Shown here in pieces: positions 27,354-40,379 of a stretch of DNA of 50,298 nt; positions within the stretch are counted from its first letter, which is position 1, and every line of letters begins with the position of its first letter. Origin of the DNA: Glaciecola sp. (lineage in GTDB: Bacteria > Pseudomonadota > Gammaproteobacteria > Enterobacterales > Alteromonadaceae). Below the pieces are notes generated by a model that did no database searches, was not told the DNA's origin, and worked only from the letters and a program-made list of their open reading frames with translations. Made by a program: the position numbers and the translations under genes. Location: the NCBI GenBank assembly GCA_029246415.1, contig JAQWNF010000019.1:1-50298 (forward strand), given 5' to 3'.

Positions 27354-28724
27354 ATGTCTAAATTCTCTTGGTTTGTGATCATCAGTGTCATCGTGATGAC
27401 AGGTTTGTCATTGAATTGGGATAAATTAAACCCCAATAAAACACCTATTTTTGCATTTGTACCGACTAACGCAACAGAAAGTCAAAATGCACAAAAAATG
27501 CGAACACTCATAGACACCAGCGAGCTGCCTAAAACAGTAAAATCTGAACAGATTGTATTCGGGCTAGGCTGTTTTTGGGGCGCGGAGAAAAATTTCGCTG
27601 AGCTTCCTGGCGTTATTGATGTCGTATCAGGTTATGCCGATGGTCGCGGGTTTGATGCAACATATCGTAATATTACTCAAGCACAACAACGTTTCAATCC
27701 CGATAATTACGCCGAAGTAATACAAGTTACCTTTAATCCCATGCTAATCAGTGTGCAAGACTTAATCATCGCATTTTACGAAATGCATAATCCTACTCAA
27801 GCCAACGGTCAAGGTAATGACATTGGTACTCAATACCGCTCAACGATTTTATATACGAGTCAACAACAAGCTGAGCACGCCCAAAACCTCACTGGATTGT
27901 ATCAACAAGCCTTAAGCCAACAAGGTTATGGCGCAATCACGACTAGCATCAAGGCGTTAGATACTTTTTTTCCAGCAGAAGAATATCACCAAGACTATAT
28001 TGCTAAAAACCCCAACGGATACTGTCCCGACCATTCTACTGGTGTGCGCTTTGATGGTTCAGTTGAGCGCGTTATCGCTATGGATAATAGCGATATATTG
28101 ACAGGACAGCACATAGTCATCATTGATGCTCCTGATTGTCCGTATTGCGAAAAATTCAAATCCAATGTTGCGACCTCTTACGCTGGCAGCATCCCAATGC
28201 ACTTTCGCGGTGCACAACAATTACAAGGATTAACCGTCACATCACCGACTTGGGCGACCCCTACCTTATTATTTATGCAAGATGGCAAAGAAGTACACGC
28301 CGTACAAGGCTATGTTGCTCCGAAAAAGTTCTATCAACTATTGGGCGCATTTAAACTGGGTGACTCTGAAGCCTTTAACGTAGCATTTAATAAAGGCACG
28401 GATGCCCAATTTTGTAAGCAGTATGAACAGTTCAAAAATGTAGGGGCCGGTGTATTCACCGATACGTTAAGTGGTGAGCCATTATTTGATACCGATTATC
28501 AATTTAATTCGGGTACTGGTTGGCTGTCATTTACACAAGCGATTGGGGAAAGTGTAACGTACCATGAAGATAACAGCTTAGGAATGCGTAGGATTGCACT
28601 AAAAGCCAAAACTAGTGGCATTCATTTAGGTCATGTCTTTGATGATGGCCCAAATGGCAAACCGCGCTACTGTATTAATGCAACTGTACTAGGCTTTGAG
28701 CCGCGACAAGCCAGCACTCAATAA
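27354..28724 (+). CDS. MsrA-thioredoxin-MsrB methionine sulfoxide reductase fusion
   Basis: 456 residues. An N-terminal hydrophobic helix (about 5-20) is a signal anchor, so the enzyme should face the periplasm. MsrA domain about 65-235: GCFWG with catalytic C73, EEYHQDY, and NGYCPDH with a probable resolving Cys. Thioredoxin-like domain about 250-335: CPYC (C262, C265) and a cis-Pro loop ATPTLLF. MsrB domain about 350-450: FNSGTGWLSF, HLGHVFDDGP and catalytic C440 in RYCIN; the usual zinc CxxC pairs are absent. Neisserial MsrAB/PilB places thioredoxin first; here it is in the middle. Both sulfoxide stereoisomers should be reduced. Confidence 0.92.
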   Translation: MSKFSWFVIISVIVMTGLSLNWDKLNPNKTPIFAFVPTNATESQNAQKMRTLIDTSELPKTVKSEQIVFGLGCFWGAEKNFAELPGVIDVVSGYADGRGFDATYRNITQAQQRFNPDNYAEVIQVTFNPMLISVQDLIIAFYEMHNPTQANGQGNDIGTQYRSTILYTSQQQAEHAQNLTGLYQQALSQQGYGAITTSIKALDTFFPAEEYHQDYIAKNPNGYCPDHSTGVRFDGSVERVIAMDNSDILTGQHIVIIDAPDCPYCEKFKSNVATSYAGSIPMHFRGAQQLQGLTVTSPTWATPTLLFMQDGKEVHAVQGYVAPKKFYQLLGAFKLGDSEAFNVAFNKGTDAQFCKQYEQFKNVGAGVFTDTLSGEPLFDTDYQFNSGTGWLSFTQAIGESVTYHEDNSLGMRRIALKAKTSGIHLGHVFDDGPNGKPRYCINATVLGFEPRQASTQ

Positions 28725-28757
28725 CGCTTACAGAAAATTCACAAATAAAACATGTAC

Positions 28758-29240
28758 TTAGGGTTGTTTATCTAAGCGCATATCAACATGCATGATCCCA
28801 TCTTCATCATACTCTGGTGAGATGGGAACAAACCCAATACGGGCATAAAAATCCTGCAAATAAGTTTGCGCACCAATCTCTATATCCTTTTCAGGCCAGT
28901 GGCTACGACACGTTGCTATCGCCTGTTGCATGAGTGCACTTGCCAATCCTTGTCCCCGAGCACTCGCACACACTGCCACACGCCCAATACTCGCTGCATT
29001 AGGAAATGAAACCCCTGGTGGTAAACAGCGAGCATATCCCAGTAGCATTTCATCTTTAAAGCACAAAATATGCTGTGAATCAGTATGCAAATCTTTATTA
29101 TCAAGATCGGGATATACACAAGCTTGCTCTACCACAAATACATCGCTGCGAAGTTTTAACATGCCGTACACTTGAACATTTGTCAGATCAGTGAAAGGTG
29201 TAATTACAAATTCGATGGTATCTGGCATAGAGGAGTACAT
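28758..29240 (-). CDS. GNAT acetyltransferase, ElaA family
   Basis: 160 residues matching ElaA: MLKLRSDVFVVEQACVYPDLD near the N-terminus, the acetyl-CoA loop GRVAVCASARGQGLASALM, and AQTYLQDFYARIGF near the C-terminus. The acceptor is unknown. The ATG at 29240 and one four codons later both lack a strong ribosome site. It lies downstream of adk on the same strand but behind a terminator. Confidence 0.85.
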   Translation of the reverse strand: MYSSMPDTIEFVITPFTDLTNVQVYGMLKLRSDVFVVEQACVYPDLDNKDLHTDSQHILCFKDEMLLGYARCLPPGVSFPNAASIGRVAVCASARGQGLASALMQQAIATCRSHWPEKDIEIGAQTYLQDFYARIGFVPISPEYDEDGIMHVDMRLDKQP

Positions 29241-29273
29241 ATAAGTAAAAGTGAATCTATTATGCGTTAAATA

Positions 29274-29314
29274 TAAAAAAATAAAACGCTAGTCCTTTGC
29301 AGAAATAGCGTTTT
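29274..29314 (-). terminator. Terminator of adk (minus strand)
   Basis: AAAACGCTA (29283-29291) and TAGCGTTTT (29306-29314) form a nine-base stem with a 14-base loop. Read on the minus strand the stem is followed by a T-rich run, ending the adk transcript before the ElaA gene. Confidence 0.7.
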
Positions 29315-29346
29315 TACAATGTCACAAGAAAAATTATGTCAGTCGC

Positions 29347-30015
<669 letters not shown>

Positions 30016-30130
30016 TTAATAATTTTGTCTACGGCTAAGTTACCTATTAATTGAGCTTGTTTCAACCTAAATTGGTAATACCATCGGATCTTTACGACTA
30101 ATAGCGCAAGGAATCAGCGACTCGCCAAAA

Positions 30131-30157
30131 ACAAAAAGGCAGCATAAGAATGCTGCC
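30131..30157 (-). terminator. Terminator of htpG (minus strand)
   Basis: Eight-base perfect stem GGCAGCAT/ATGCTGCC with a four-base loop (30138-30157). On the minus strand it is followed by TTTTT and further T-rich sequence, 24 bases after the htpG stop. Confidence 0.9.
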
Positions 30158-30180
30158 CTCATTTATGACTATTCGTTAAG

Positions 30181-32103
30181 CTATTTTGATAAGCTCAATA
30201 ACAGACTATTTAGGTTTTGTACAAACGCAGCTGGATCTTTTAAGCTGCCTTGTTCAGATAACGTCGCTTGGTCAAACAACACACCACTCCAACGCTCAAA
30301 TAACGCTTCATCTTGTACATCGACTAAATGCTTCACCAACTGATGTTCAGGGTTTAGCTCTAAGTGATATTCAACTTCAGGTACTGGCTGACCAGCAGCT
30401 TGCATTAGCTTCACCATTTGTGTCGTCATGCCATTTTCATCGGCAACAATACAAGCTGGAGATTCAGTTAAACGGTGTGTGAACTTCACTTCTTTCACTT
30501 TATCACCTAGTGCAGACTTAACACGGTCTAGTACACCTTCAACTGCTTTCTCAGATTCAGCTTTTGCTTTTTTATCATCTTCAGAATCTAGTTCATCTAA
30601 GTTGCCTTGCGCAATAGTCTGGAATTGCTTCTCATCAAATTCAGTAAGATGCGACATTAACCATTCATCAATACGCTCAGACATTAATAATACTTCGATG
30701 CCTTTTTTGCGGAATATCTCAAGATGCGGGCTAGATTTAGCCGCTTGATAAGAATCAGCGGTCACGTAATAAATCTTATCTTGGCCTTCTTGCATGCGAG
30801 AAATGTAATCAGCTAGGGATACGTTTTCTACGTCCGAATCATTATGAGTCGATGCAAAACGTAACAAGCCAGCGATTTTTTCTTTGTTACCCATGTCCTC
30901 AGCAGGACCTTCTTTTAATACGTTACCAAACTCTGACCAAAAGCCTTGATATTTTTCAGCATCGTTTTTCGCCATGCGCTCAAGGATCTGCAAGACTTTT
31001 TTGGTGCAACCGTTACGCATTGCTTGGGTGATTTTGTTATCTTGTAAAATTTCACGAGATACGTTCAATGGTAAATCATTAGAATCCAACAACCCTTTTA
31101 CAAAGCGTAAGTAAGTCGGCATAAATTGCTCTGCATCATCCATAATAAAGACGCGCTGTACAAACAATTTCAAACCGTGTTTTTGATCGCGGTTGTATAA
31201 ATCAAACGGTGCTTTCGCTGGGATATATAATAAGCTAGTGTATTCTGTTTTACCTTCAACACGGTTGTGTGACCAAGTTAATGGATCGGCATAATCATGA
31301 GAAACATGCTTGTAGAACTCGTTGTATTCTTCATCAGAAATATCTGATTTTTCACGGGTCCATAAGGCTGTTGCTTTGTTAATAGCTTCCCACTTTGCAG
31401 GTTGACCTGGAATTTTTTCACCATCCGGGCCATCAGACTCAGGTACTTCAGCAGTAAACATCTGGACAGGAATACTGATATGATCAGAGTATTTAGTAAT
31501 AATCGAACGTAATTTCCAATCATCGACAAACTCTTTATCTTCATCGCGTACATGTAAAATAATTTCAGTACCGCGCGTTGCTTTTTCAATATCCGCAGTA
31601 ACAAACTCACCTTCACCTTTGGATTTCCACATCACACCTTCAGAAGCTGGCGCACCCGCTGCACGAGTGTTAACGGTCACTTCATCAGCAATAATGAAAG
31701 CTGAATAAAAACCTACACCAAATTGACCAATCAATTGTGAGTCTTTAGCTTGATCGCCAGATAAATGAGAGAAGAACTCAGAGGTTCCAGATTTTGCAAT
31801 CGTACCTAAATTTGCAATCACCTCTTCTTTGTTCATGCCAATACCGTTATCACTAATTGTGATCGTGCCGGCTTCTTTGTTGCATGAAACTTTAACGTGT
31901 AATTCGCTGTCATTTTCGTATAAGGCATCATTCGATAATGCTTTAAAACGTAATTTATCAGCTGCATCAGCAGCATTGGAAACGAGTTCGCGTAAGAAAA
32001 TTTCTTTGTTTGAATACAAAGAATGGATCATCAATTGTAGTAATTGTTTAACTTCGGTTTGAAAACCGTGAGTTTGAGTTTGTGTATCGACTGTATCGGT
32101 CAT
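30181..32103 (-). CDS. htpG: Molecular chaperone HtpG (Hsp90)
   Basis: Cytosolic ATP-dependent Hsp90 chaperone, 640 residues. The N-terminal GHKL ATPase shows [36 protein letters not shown] (quoted in part) and [12 protein letters not shown]; the middle domain has [20 protein letters not shown] and [12 protein letters not shown]; the C-terminal dimerisation domain is present. The ATG follows GGAGA with eight to nine bases. Expected heat-shock control from the sigma-32-like promoter upstream. Confidence 0.98.
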   Translation of the reverse strand: MTDTVDTQTQTHGFQTEVKQLLQLMIHSLYSNKEIFLRELVSNAADAADKLRFKALSNDALYENDSELHVKVSCNKEAGTITISDNGIGMNKEEVIANLGTIAKSGTSEFFSHLSGDQAKDSQLIGQFGVGFYSAFIIADEVTVNTRAAGAPASEGVMWKSKGEGEFVTADIEKATRGTEIILHVRDEDKEFVDDWKLRSIITKYSDHISIPVQMFTAEVPESDGPDGEKIPGQPAKWEAINKATALWTREKSDISDEEYNEFYKHVSHDYADPLTWSHNRVEGKTEYTSLLYIPAKAPFDLYNRDQKHGLKLFVQRVFIMDDAEQFMPTYLRFVKGLLDSNDLPLNVSREILQDNKITQAMRNGCTKKVLQILERMAKNDAEKYQGFWSEFGNVLKEGPAEDMGNKEKIAGLLRFASTHNDSDVENVSLADYISRMQEGQDKIYYVTADSYQAAKSSPHLEIFRKKGIEVLLMSERIDEWLMSHLTEFDEKQFQTIAQGNLDELDSEDDKKAKAESEKAVEGVLDRVKSALGDKVKEVKFTHRLTESPACIVADENGMTTQMVKLMQAAGQPVPEVEYHLELNPEHQLVKHLVDVQDEALFERWSGVLFDQATLSEQGSLKDPAAFVQNLNSLLLSLSK

Positions 32104-32150
32104 GCTAGCATATCTCCAGAAACAAAATAGATTATGTTTGATGATTAGAT

Positions 32151-32178
32151 ATGTAAGGCTGCTAGCATTTTTTTCAAG
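32151..32178 (-). promoter_or_regulatory. Probable sigma-32 promoter of htpG
   Basis: On the minus strand CCCCTTGAAA with -35 core CTTGAA (32173-32178), a 14-base spacer and CCTTACAT (32151-32158) match the heat-shock promoter pattern. The palindrome TGCTAGCA lies inside the spacer and recurs across the htpG start codon. Confidence 0.65.
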
Positions 32179-32242
32179 GGGAATAGTTAATAAATGTGAA
32201 AAACTTATTAACCAGCTATCGAATATCGATCCCCATTAATCT

Positions 32243-32842
32243 CTAGATTGCGCGACGGCCAGAAAAAGCGTGCGTTAGGGTATTGCCATCAATATACTCT
32301 AGCTCCCCACCAACAGGTACACCGTGCGCAATTCGGGTAGCAATAATTTCATGCTTTTGACACATTTGTCCGATGTAATGTGCTGTCGCCTCTCCTTCCA
32401 CTGTCGGATTAGTGGCGAGGATAACCTCTTGAATATTTTGTTCGGCTAAGCGTTTGGCTAAAATGTCTAAGCCTATCTCACTCGGACCAATACCATCAAT
32501 CGGTGATAAATGTCCCATTAACACAAAATACTGACCGCCAAACTCTGCAGTTTGTTCAATCGCTAAAATATCTTGCGGTGATTCAACAATACACAATATT
32601 TGGGATTGTTGCCGAGATGGACTAGCACAAATACCGCATAACTGACTTTCGGTAAAGGTTCGACAAGACTCACAATGGGTCACGTGTTCCATCGCATCAT
32701 GCAAAGCATGACTTAGACGCATTGCGCCAGGTCGATTGCGCTCAAGCAAATGAAACGCCATGCGCTGGGCAGACTTAGCACCAACACCTGGTAAGCATTT
32801 AAAGCTTTCGATTAACTCGGTAATTAAGGGGCTGTATTTCAT
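32243..32842 (-). CDS. recR: Recombination protein RecR
   Basis: Ring-forming partner of RecO/RecF that loads RecA at gaps. The ATG at 32842 gives the standard opening [20 protein letters not shown] and follows TTGGA; an in-frame TTG at 32854 would add only four residues. 199 residues: helix-hairpin-helix [17 protein letters not shown], a Cys4 zinc motif (CESC...CGIC), then a Toprim domain with [11 protein letters not shown] and [14 protein letters not shown]. Confidence 0.97.
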   Translation of the reverse strand: MKYSPLITELIESFKCLPGVGAKSAQRMAFHLLERNRPGAMRLSHALHDAMEHVTHCESCRTFTESQLCGICASPSRQQSQILCIVESPQDILAIEQTAEFGGQYFVLMGHLSPIDGIGPSEIGLDILAKRLAEQNIQEVILATNPTVEGEATAHYIGQMCQKHEIIATRIAHGVPVGGELEYIDGNTLTHAFSGRRAI

Positions 32843-32994
32843 TGTATGATCCAATGGTCAAAAAGATGATGAGATATAAATATTACACTGAAGATTTTAC
32901 GCTATTTTTACAGTGACGGCTATGTAGAACATTGATCTATCAAGGTGTTTTTTATGTTACTCTGACCCTAATATTATTATAATTATACATCATT

Positions 32995-34089
32995 ATGACT
33001 TTACCTAACCCCGCTTCAGCTTCGTCTTCATCTAAAACTCGCCCAAGTCGATTCGCCGTTTTACAGGCTTGGGTTCAACATATCATTGCGCAGCAACATG
33101 CACGCATGGCGGATGTAATAGCTGATATTAAGACACTTAAAATTAGCCAATGGGTCAGTCAATATACGCCTTCTCAATTATGTTATTTTGCTGCTACGGT
33201 ACTATTATTGATATCGCTTTTTACTGAGATGGATTTTTTACCTGCTATCGCGATTATTGCTTTTATTGGTTTAATTAGAGAATTACTGAATTTATTTAAT
33301 CGGATCTGGGCGACAACACTAGGTAAAAGCTTAACCCTTATTACCTATGCTAGCACCGCTAATTTAGCATTAGCCTTTGCAGCCTTAAAAATTAATTTGA
33401 TTACAGGTGTCGAGCCGATGCCTTTTGTGTTTACGTTGGGGTTTAGCACATTAATATTAATGCCGTTTTGGATCGCTTTATCTAGTGTAGTGATGTTTTT
33501 GTGCGTACTTATTATTGCTAATGCTTGGCTGCTGATTAGTATTCCGTTACGCTTAATAGGCTTGCCTGTTGTTATTCATTGGGAAGACACACACCGAGCA
33601 CTGTTAACCATGCTAATGCGCATAGTGTTAATCCCTATTGTGTTGGTGCATTTATTTAATATTATGTTGCCATACATTGGCCACGACGTTTTTGATGAAC
33701 CCATATCAATTAGCCTAAATAATGATAATGAATCGGACACACAAACTGATAACCCTGAAGTTGCTGAGGCTACAGAGGCGTTATTATCAGCACCTAGTGA
33801 AGCCCAATCCCAAGAGCAACAGGATCTACTGCACCTTAGAGTACAGGAACAGGAACAAGAGCAAGACGAATTAATCAACCGACAACGCTTTATTGAAAAC
33901 TTAATCGCTGACTTTATTTTCTATTTCGAGGCATACCCTTATAGTGCATGCGTCAAAGAACCCGAGCAAAAATCGGTGATCTTAGATGACTATACCGTAC
34001 TTTTAATTACACAAAATAGTGAGGCTGTGCACGGTTATGATTTTATCGTCGCTAAATGCATTGGCCGACATACGTTAGGGGCGAATTGA
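32995..34089 (+). CDS. Unknown multi-helix membrane protein
   Basis: Not recognised. 364 residues: a Ser/Pro-rich, probably disordered start, about six hydrophobic helices between residues 60 and 235, then an acidic and Gln/Glu-rich linker (about 240-300, with QEQEQEQDEL) and a C-terminal soluble stretch of about 65 residues. The long hydrophilic C-terminal part suggests a cytosolic domain on a membrane anchor. It is inserted, in the opposite direction, between recR and ybaB, which are usually neighbours in this block. Confidence 0.7.
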   Translation: MTLPNPASASSSSKTRPSRFAVLQAWVQHIIAQQHARMADVIADIKTLKISQWVSQYTPSQLCYFAATVLLLISLFTEMDFLPAIAIIAFIGLIRELLNLFNRIWATTLGKSLTLITYASTANLALAFAALKINLITGVEPMPFVFTLGFSTLILMPFWIALSSVVMFLCVLIIANAWLLISIPLRLIGLPVVIHWEDTHRALLTMLMRIVLIPIVLVHLFNIMLPYIGHDVFDEPISISLNNDNESDTQTDNPEVAEATEALLSAPSEAQSQEQQDLLHLRVQEQEQEQDELINRQRFIENLIADFIFYFEAYPYSACVKEPEQKSVILDDYTVLLITQNSEAVHGYDFIVAKCIGRHTLGAN

Positions 34090-34130
34090 GATTTTTAAAG
34101 CAATAGACAGGAAGTTAAAAAAGGACATAA

Positions 34131-34157
34131 AAAAAGACCATTCAACATGGTCTTTTT
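34131..34157. terminator. Bidirectional terminator
   Basis: AAAAAGACCAT (34131-34141) and ATGGTCTTTTT (34147-34157) make an 11-bp perfect stem with a five-base loop, T-rich on both strands. It serves both the plus-strand membrane gene and the minus-strand dnaX-ybaB transcript. Confidence 0.92.
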
Positions 34158-34186
34158 AATTTAATCATTCAGTCTCAAAGGACTTA

Positions 34187-34513
34187 TTAGAATGGCATTT
34201 TAAAACCTGGTGGAAGATTCATTCCACCCGTTACATCAGCCATTTTTTCTTTACTCGTTTCTGCCACTCTGCGAACTGCGTCGTTACAAGCCGCTGCTAA
34301 CAAGTCTTCAATCATGTCTTTATCATCGTCCATTAACGCGTCATCAATATGTACGCGTTTGACGTTATGGTTACAGGTCATAGTGACTTTCACCATACCA
34401 GCTCCAGCTTCACCCGTCACTTCAACACTAGCGAGCTCTTCTTGAGACTTCTGCATGCGCTCTTGCATTTGCTGCGCTTGCTTCATGATATTTCCCATAC
34501 CACCTTTAAACAT
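34187..34513 (-). CDS. ybaB: YbaB/EbfC nucleoid-associated protein
   Basis: 108-residue DNA-binding protein that forms tweezer-shaped dimers. Typical start [20 protein letters not shown], a central [16 protein letters not shown] and the tail [13 protein letters not shown]. It lies 15 bases downstream of dnaX, the standard pairing. Confidence 0.97.
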   Translation of the reverse strand: MFKGGMGNIMKQAQQMQERMQKSQEELASVEVTGEAGAGMVKVTMTCNHNVKRVHIDDALMDDDKDMIEDLLAAACNDAVRRVAETSKEKMADVTGGMNLPPGFKMPF

Positions 34514-34528
34514 ATTGATTATTCCTTA

Positions 34529-37015
<2,487 letters not shown>

Positions 37016-37021
37016 AATAGA

Positions 37022-37558
37022 TCAATCGCCTTCAAATTCGCAGATTGCGTATGGTGTAATCCCGGCCTCTTGAAGTCTAGTTTCACCACCAATATCGGGT
37101 AATGAAATAACAAACCCAGCATGCTCAACAATACCACCTAGACGCTTGATTAGATTAGCGGTAGCAATCATAGTGCCGCCTGTTGCAAGTAAATCATCGA
37201 GCATTAACACTCGCTCACCGGGTTCTAGCGCATCGGTATGTATTTCTAAATTATCAGTGCCGTATTCAAGTTCATATTCTTCAGAAATCGTTTCGCGAGG
37301 CAGTTTACCTGGCTTACGCACTGGAATAAAACCAATACCTAAGGCTAATGCTAAAGGTGCACCAAACAAAAATCCGCGTGCTTCTGTACCTGCGATTTTA
37401 TCAAATTTGTGGTCTTTGAAATGCTCTGCTAGCAAGTTAATGCATTGCATAAATGCATCGTGATCTTCTAGAACGCTTGTAACGTCGCGAAACATGATAC
37501 CCGGTTTAGGGTAATCCGGAATGGTTTTAATGACCGATTTAATATACTCGCCTGACAA
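37022..37558 (-). CDS. apt: Adenine phosphoribosyltransferase
   Basis: Purine-salvage enzyme making AMP from adenine and PRPP. 178 residues. Motifs: [36 protein letters not shown] and the PRPP loop [14 protein letters not shown]. The only sensible start is TTG at 37558, four to five bases after AAGGGTG; the next ATG is within the first conserved motif. dnaX follows after six bases. Confidence 0.95.
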   Translation of the reverse strand: MSGEYIKSVIKTIPDYPKPGIMFRDVTSVLEDHDAFMQCINLLAEHFKDHKFDKIAGTEARGFLFGAPLALALGIGFIPVRKPGKLPRETISEEYELEYGTDNLEIHTDALEPGERVLMLDDLLATGGTMIATANLIKRLGGIVEHAGFVISLPDIGGETRLQEAGITPYAICEFEGD

Positions 37559-37581
37559 AATACACCCTTATTATAATTGTT

Positions 37582-37710
37582 TTACTTAGTGATATAGAAT
37601 ACGAACCAACCACAAATTGCGTTCAATAAAGGCATGGCTAGCAATACTGCTAAGGCTGCAAGAAAATACCAAACATTGAATGGGTCTTTGAAATCAGAAT
37701 CTGAAGACAT
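37582..37710 (-). CDS. Small 42-residue membrane protein
   Basis: A short gene between the chemoreceptor and apt. ATG at 37710 is preceded by TAGGAG with a seven-base spacing, a near-perfect ribosome site. The product begins with a polar MSSDSDFKDPFN and continues as one long hydrophobic helix (about residues 13-40, WYFLAALAVLLAMPLL). Not recognised. It ends 24 bases before the apt start, so the two may be co-transcribed. Confidence 0.75.
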   Translation of the reverse strand: MSSDSDFKDPFNVWYFLAALAVLLAMPLLNAICGWFVFYITK

Positions 37711-37813
37711 TGTACTACTCCTAAGGTGTTCGTAAATAGAAAATTTTTATGGCGGTGAGTTTAAAGGAATCTAAGCTAAATTAATAGCCTAGATCGCCAA
37801 TAGTCTGAGGGGA

Positions 37814-39370
37814 TTATGGTTGGGCTTGGTAACCAATGCGGAAACCGCCCCAGTGCTTGCCATTAACATATATTGGCGCAGACAAATCATGCATGACCTC
37901 GCCGGTATCGCGTTTATAAGTTTGGAGTAAAAAGCTTTGTGTGTTCGATCCACAACGCGCACCAGTATAATCATCAAAAATACGTTTGGTGCGGCTGTTG
38001 GCTAAATCTTGTTCGTAATTTCCTGTCATCGGCTTACTGAATTTTTTGTTGTGTGTTGGAAAATAGCCTTTACGATCGACAGCCCCTGCATAAATAATAT
38101 AACTATGACTTTGCAAAATTAGGTCTTGCACAGACGGCAACACTTGGTCAGTAAATTTATCAAATAATGTGGTGTATTTTTGCGGATTAGTATTGGGCAC
38201 TTCTTTGTATTGAGAATCGAACAAAGCGTGTTCGGCTATTTGACCTGAAATAATTGCGTTGGTAAATAACTCACCAACTTTTTCAGCTGCATCTAACGCA
38301 ATATCTCGGATTATGGAATTTCGGTTCTGCAGTGAGAACACATGTAATTGACGGAAGATATCCTCAGTTTGATTACATAGATTCAGTACTTTTTTGGATA
38401 CTTCTGCTAAATCACCTTCGAGCTCTTGAGTCGAACCATGTAAATCTCGAACATTTTGACTGATGCCTTGATTGGTCTCATTATGCTCTTTCACTGTCCG
38501 ATGCACCTGCTCCATCGCTGCCTTTGCCTCATAAGCAGAATTAGAACTTTTGCTCACTACGCCTGACGTCTCTTGCACTAGATTAGCCATTTTTTGACCC
38601 GACACGGATACCGCATCAATCGCCTTAACGGAATCTCCAGTGGCAAAAGATATTTCTTCTAACACTTTTTCAATCCCTTGCGTTGCATCTGTGGTTTTTT
38701 TCGCTAGTTCTCGAACTTCATCAGCCACCACCGCAAAACCTCGCCCTTGCTCTCCCGCACGCGCTGCTTCTATTGCGGCATTTAACGCTAACATATTAGT
38801 TTGGTCGGCCAGTTGATTGATGGTTGTGACAATATGCCCAATCGAATCGGCTTTGATTTTTAAATTACCAAGTGAATCTGTCGATACGGAAATTTGTTCA
38901 TTTAGCGAAGTTTGTTGCAGCATCGCTTCTTGCAATAATTCATTCGAGCGATTGGTCTCTATATCTGACTGTTCAATACTGTTTTGAGCGTGTCGCGCTG
39001 CATTTAATAATTCGGCATTGCCACTTTCGAGTAACTCGACTCGCTCTGCAATTTGTTGTGTATGTTCAACTTGCCGTTTAAACATGGAGGTCAATTTGTC
39101 AGTAAAGTGTGAGACATTCGCTCCCCCTATTGCAATCCGGCTGGTGCTGGCTGCAATATTTTCACCATACTCATTGTAATTAACCGACTCAAGATCGGGT
39201 TTATCAGACAGTGCATCTGAAGGTTTTGACATAAAAAAACTGATACACCCTGCAACAACAGCAGATACTAACGTATTGATTTGATTATCGATTTGAAAAA
39301 ATTGGCCACCAAACATGATAACCAAAATTGAGAATAAGACTAATACAGAGGGTAAAAACATAGTAAGCAT
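37814..39370 (-). CDS. Methyl-accepting chemotaxis protein with C-terminal sensor domain
   Basis: 518 residues. Two closely spaced N-terminal helices (about 3-20 and 30-48) leave almost no periplasmic loop. The cytosolic signalling hairpin has the conserved tip [20 protein letters not shown] near residues 195-210. Unusually, about 150 residues follow it, with [18 protein letters not shown] and [10 protein letters not shown], resembling a Cache/PAS-like small-molecule sensor placed at the C-terminus. Sensing is therefore probably intracellular. GGACGG lies directly before the ATG at 39370 but nine bases before the next ATG at 39361, which may be the true start. Confidence 0.92.
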   Translation of the reverse strand: MLTMFLPSVLVLFSILVIMFGGQFFQIDNQINTLVSAVVAGCISFFMSKPSDALSDKPDLESVNYNEYGENIAASTSRIAIGGANVSHFTDKLTSMFKRQVEHTQQIAERVELLESGNAELLNAARHAQNSIEQSDIETNRSNELLQEAMLQQTSLNEQISVSTDSLGNLKIKADSIGHIVTTINQLADQTNMLALNAAIEAARAGEQGRGFAVVADEVRELAKKTTDATQGIEKVLEEISFATGDSVKAIDAVSVSGQKMANLVQETSGVVSKSSNSAYEAKAAMEQVHRTVKEHNETNQGISQNVRDLHGSTQELEGDLAEVSKKVLNLCNQTEDIFRQLHVFSLQNRNSIIRDIALDAAEKVGELFTNAIISGQIAEHALFDSQYKEVPNTNPQKYTTLFDKFTDQVLPSVQDLILQSHSYIIYAGAVDRKGYFPTHNKKFSKPMTGNYEQDLANSRTKRIFDDYTGARCGSNTQSFLLQTYKRDTGEVMHDLSAPIYVNGKHWGGFRIGYQAQP

Positions 39371-39482
39371 CCGTCCAAGCTTTGATAAACATTTAATTAT
39401 TATGTCTATGTATCGGCTGTGTAGGATAAAACTTACATTGTTTTTTTATATGTATCGAAGAAAGTAATTAACCATATGAATG

Positions 39483-40325
39483 CTAAGCATTTATAGATAA
39501 GGTTGCTTGATAACCAGTATATTTGCGGATATTAATGACGCGATTATCATCTAATAACCAATATTGCCCTTTGATGCCTAATAACGTACCAGTAAACGAA
39601 GGAGTTTTTTCTAAATTAATCGAGACGACTTTTTCTGGATATTGAGTCACAGGATAGTGAATATCGACACTCTCATGTTCAATATCTTGCACTGCTAATA
39701 AACCATATTGTTCGCGCAATGCAGTAATTTGAGGAGCGATAGCATTCATCATTTCTTGTTTGAGATTAAGCAAATCTACTGGTTCAGGCTGACCTTTTAG
39801 CATGGTACGCCAGTTAGTTTTATCCGAGATAAATGATTTGCATGCGGTTTCCACTAAACCACTCATCAAACGATTACTCACTCGATACAAGACAATCGCT
39901 TGAGATGCTCCTTGATCCAACCAACGCGACGACACAGTGCCTTCGACTTGGCGAGTAATACCAACTTTGGATTGTCCGGTATTCGCTAAGTAAACAAAAT
40001 GCGTATTAAAGCAATGTGCTTCGCCCCATTGCGGTTCACGACATGTGCCTTGAGCATAATGGCACATCTCAGGTTTCATGATGCATTCGTCACATTGTGC
40101 TAAAGCACGTAAACACGAGTAACAAAACCCTTGGCTAAAACTTTTATTGGTGGCGCTGCCACATCCGACGCAAGTAATTTTGGCATGATTGGTTAAGGAA
40201 ATTGAACGACCTATGAGCTCATTCATCGCCACTTTATGTTCCCCAATCGGTAAAGTGTACTGTGCAACATGAGCATCATTTACACCCACAATCATTTTTG
40301 CTAAATCACCAGTATATTGTGTCAT
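39483..40325 (-). CDS. DUF2797 family protein
   Basis: 280 residues. The N-terminal third is cysteine-rich (CVGCG, FCYSCLRALAQCDECIMKPEMC, CREPQWGEAHCF, given in fragments), probably binding zinc or an iron-sulfur cluster; then comes the family region FVYLANTGQSKVGITR, which recalls a GIY-YIG-type fold (inference). Function unknown. It follows the Zn-protease-family gene after 54 bases on the same strand. Confidence 0.82.
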   Translation of the reverse strand: MTQYTGDLAKMIVGVNDAHVAQYTLPIGEHKVAMNELIGRSISLTNHAKITCVGCGSATNKSFSQGFCYSCLRALAQCDECIMKPEMCHYAQGTCREPQWGEAHCFNTHFVYLANTGQSKVGITRQVEGTVSSRWLDQGASQAIVLYRVSNRLMSGLVETACKSFISDKTNWRTMLKGQPEPVDLLNLKQEMMNAIAPQITALREQYGLLAVQDIEHESVDIHYPVTQYPEKVVSINLEKTPSFTGTLLGIKGQYWLLDDNRVINIRKYTGYQATLSINA

Positions 40326-40379
40326 TAAATTAAGTGCCTTTTTATTGGTTTTATTCTGAACGAGCAGTCTCTTAAAAAA

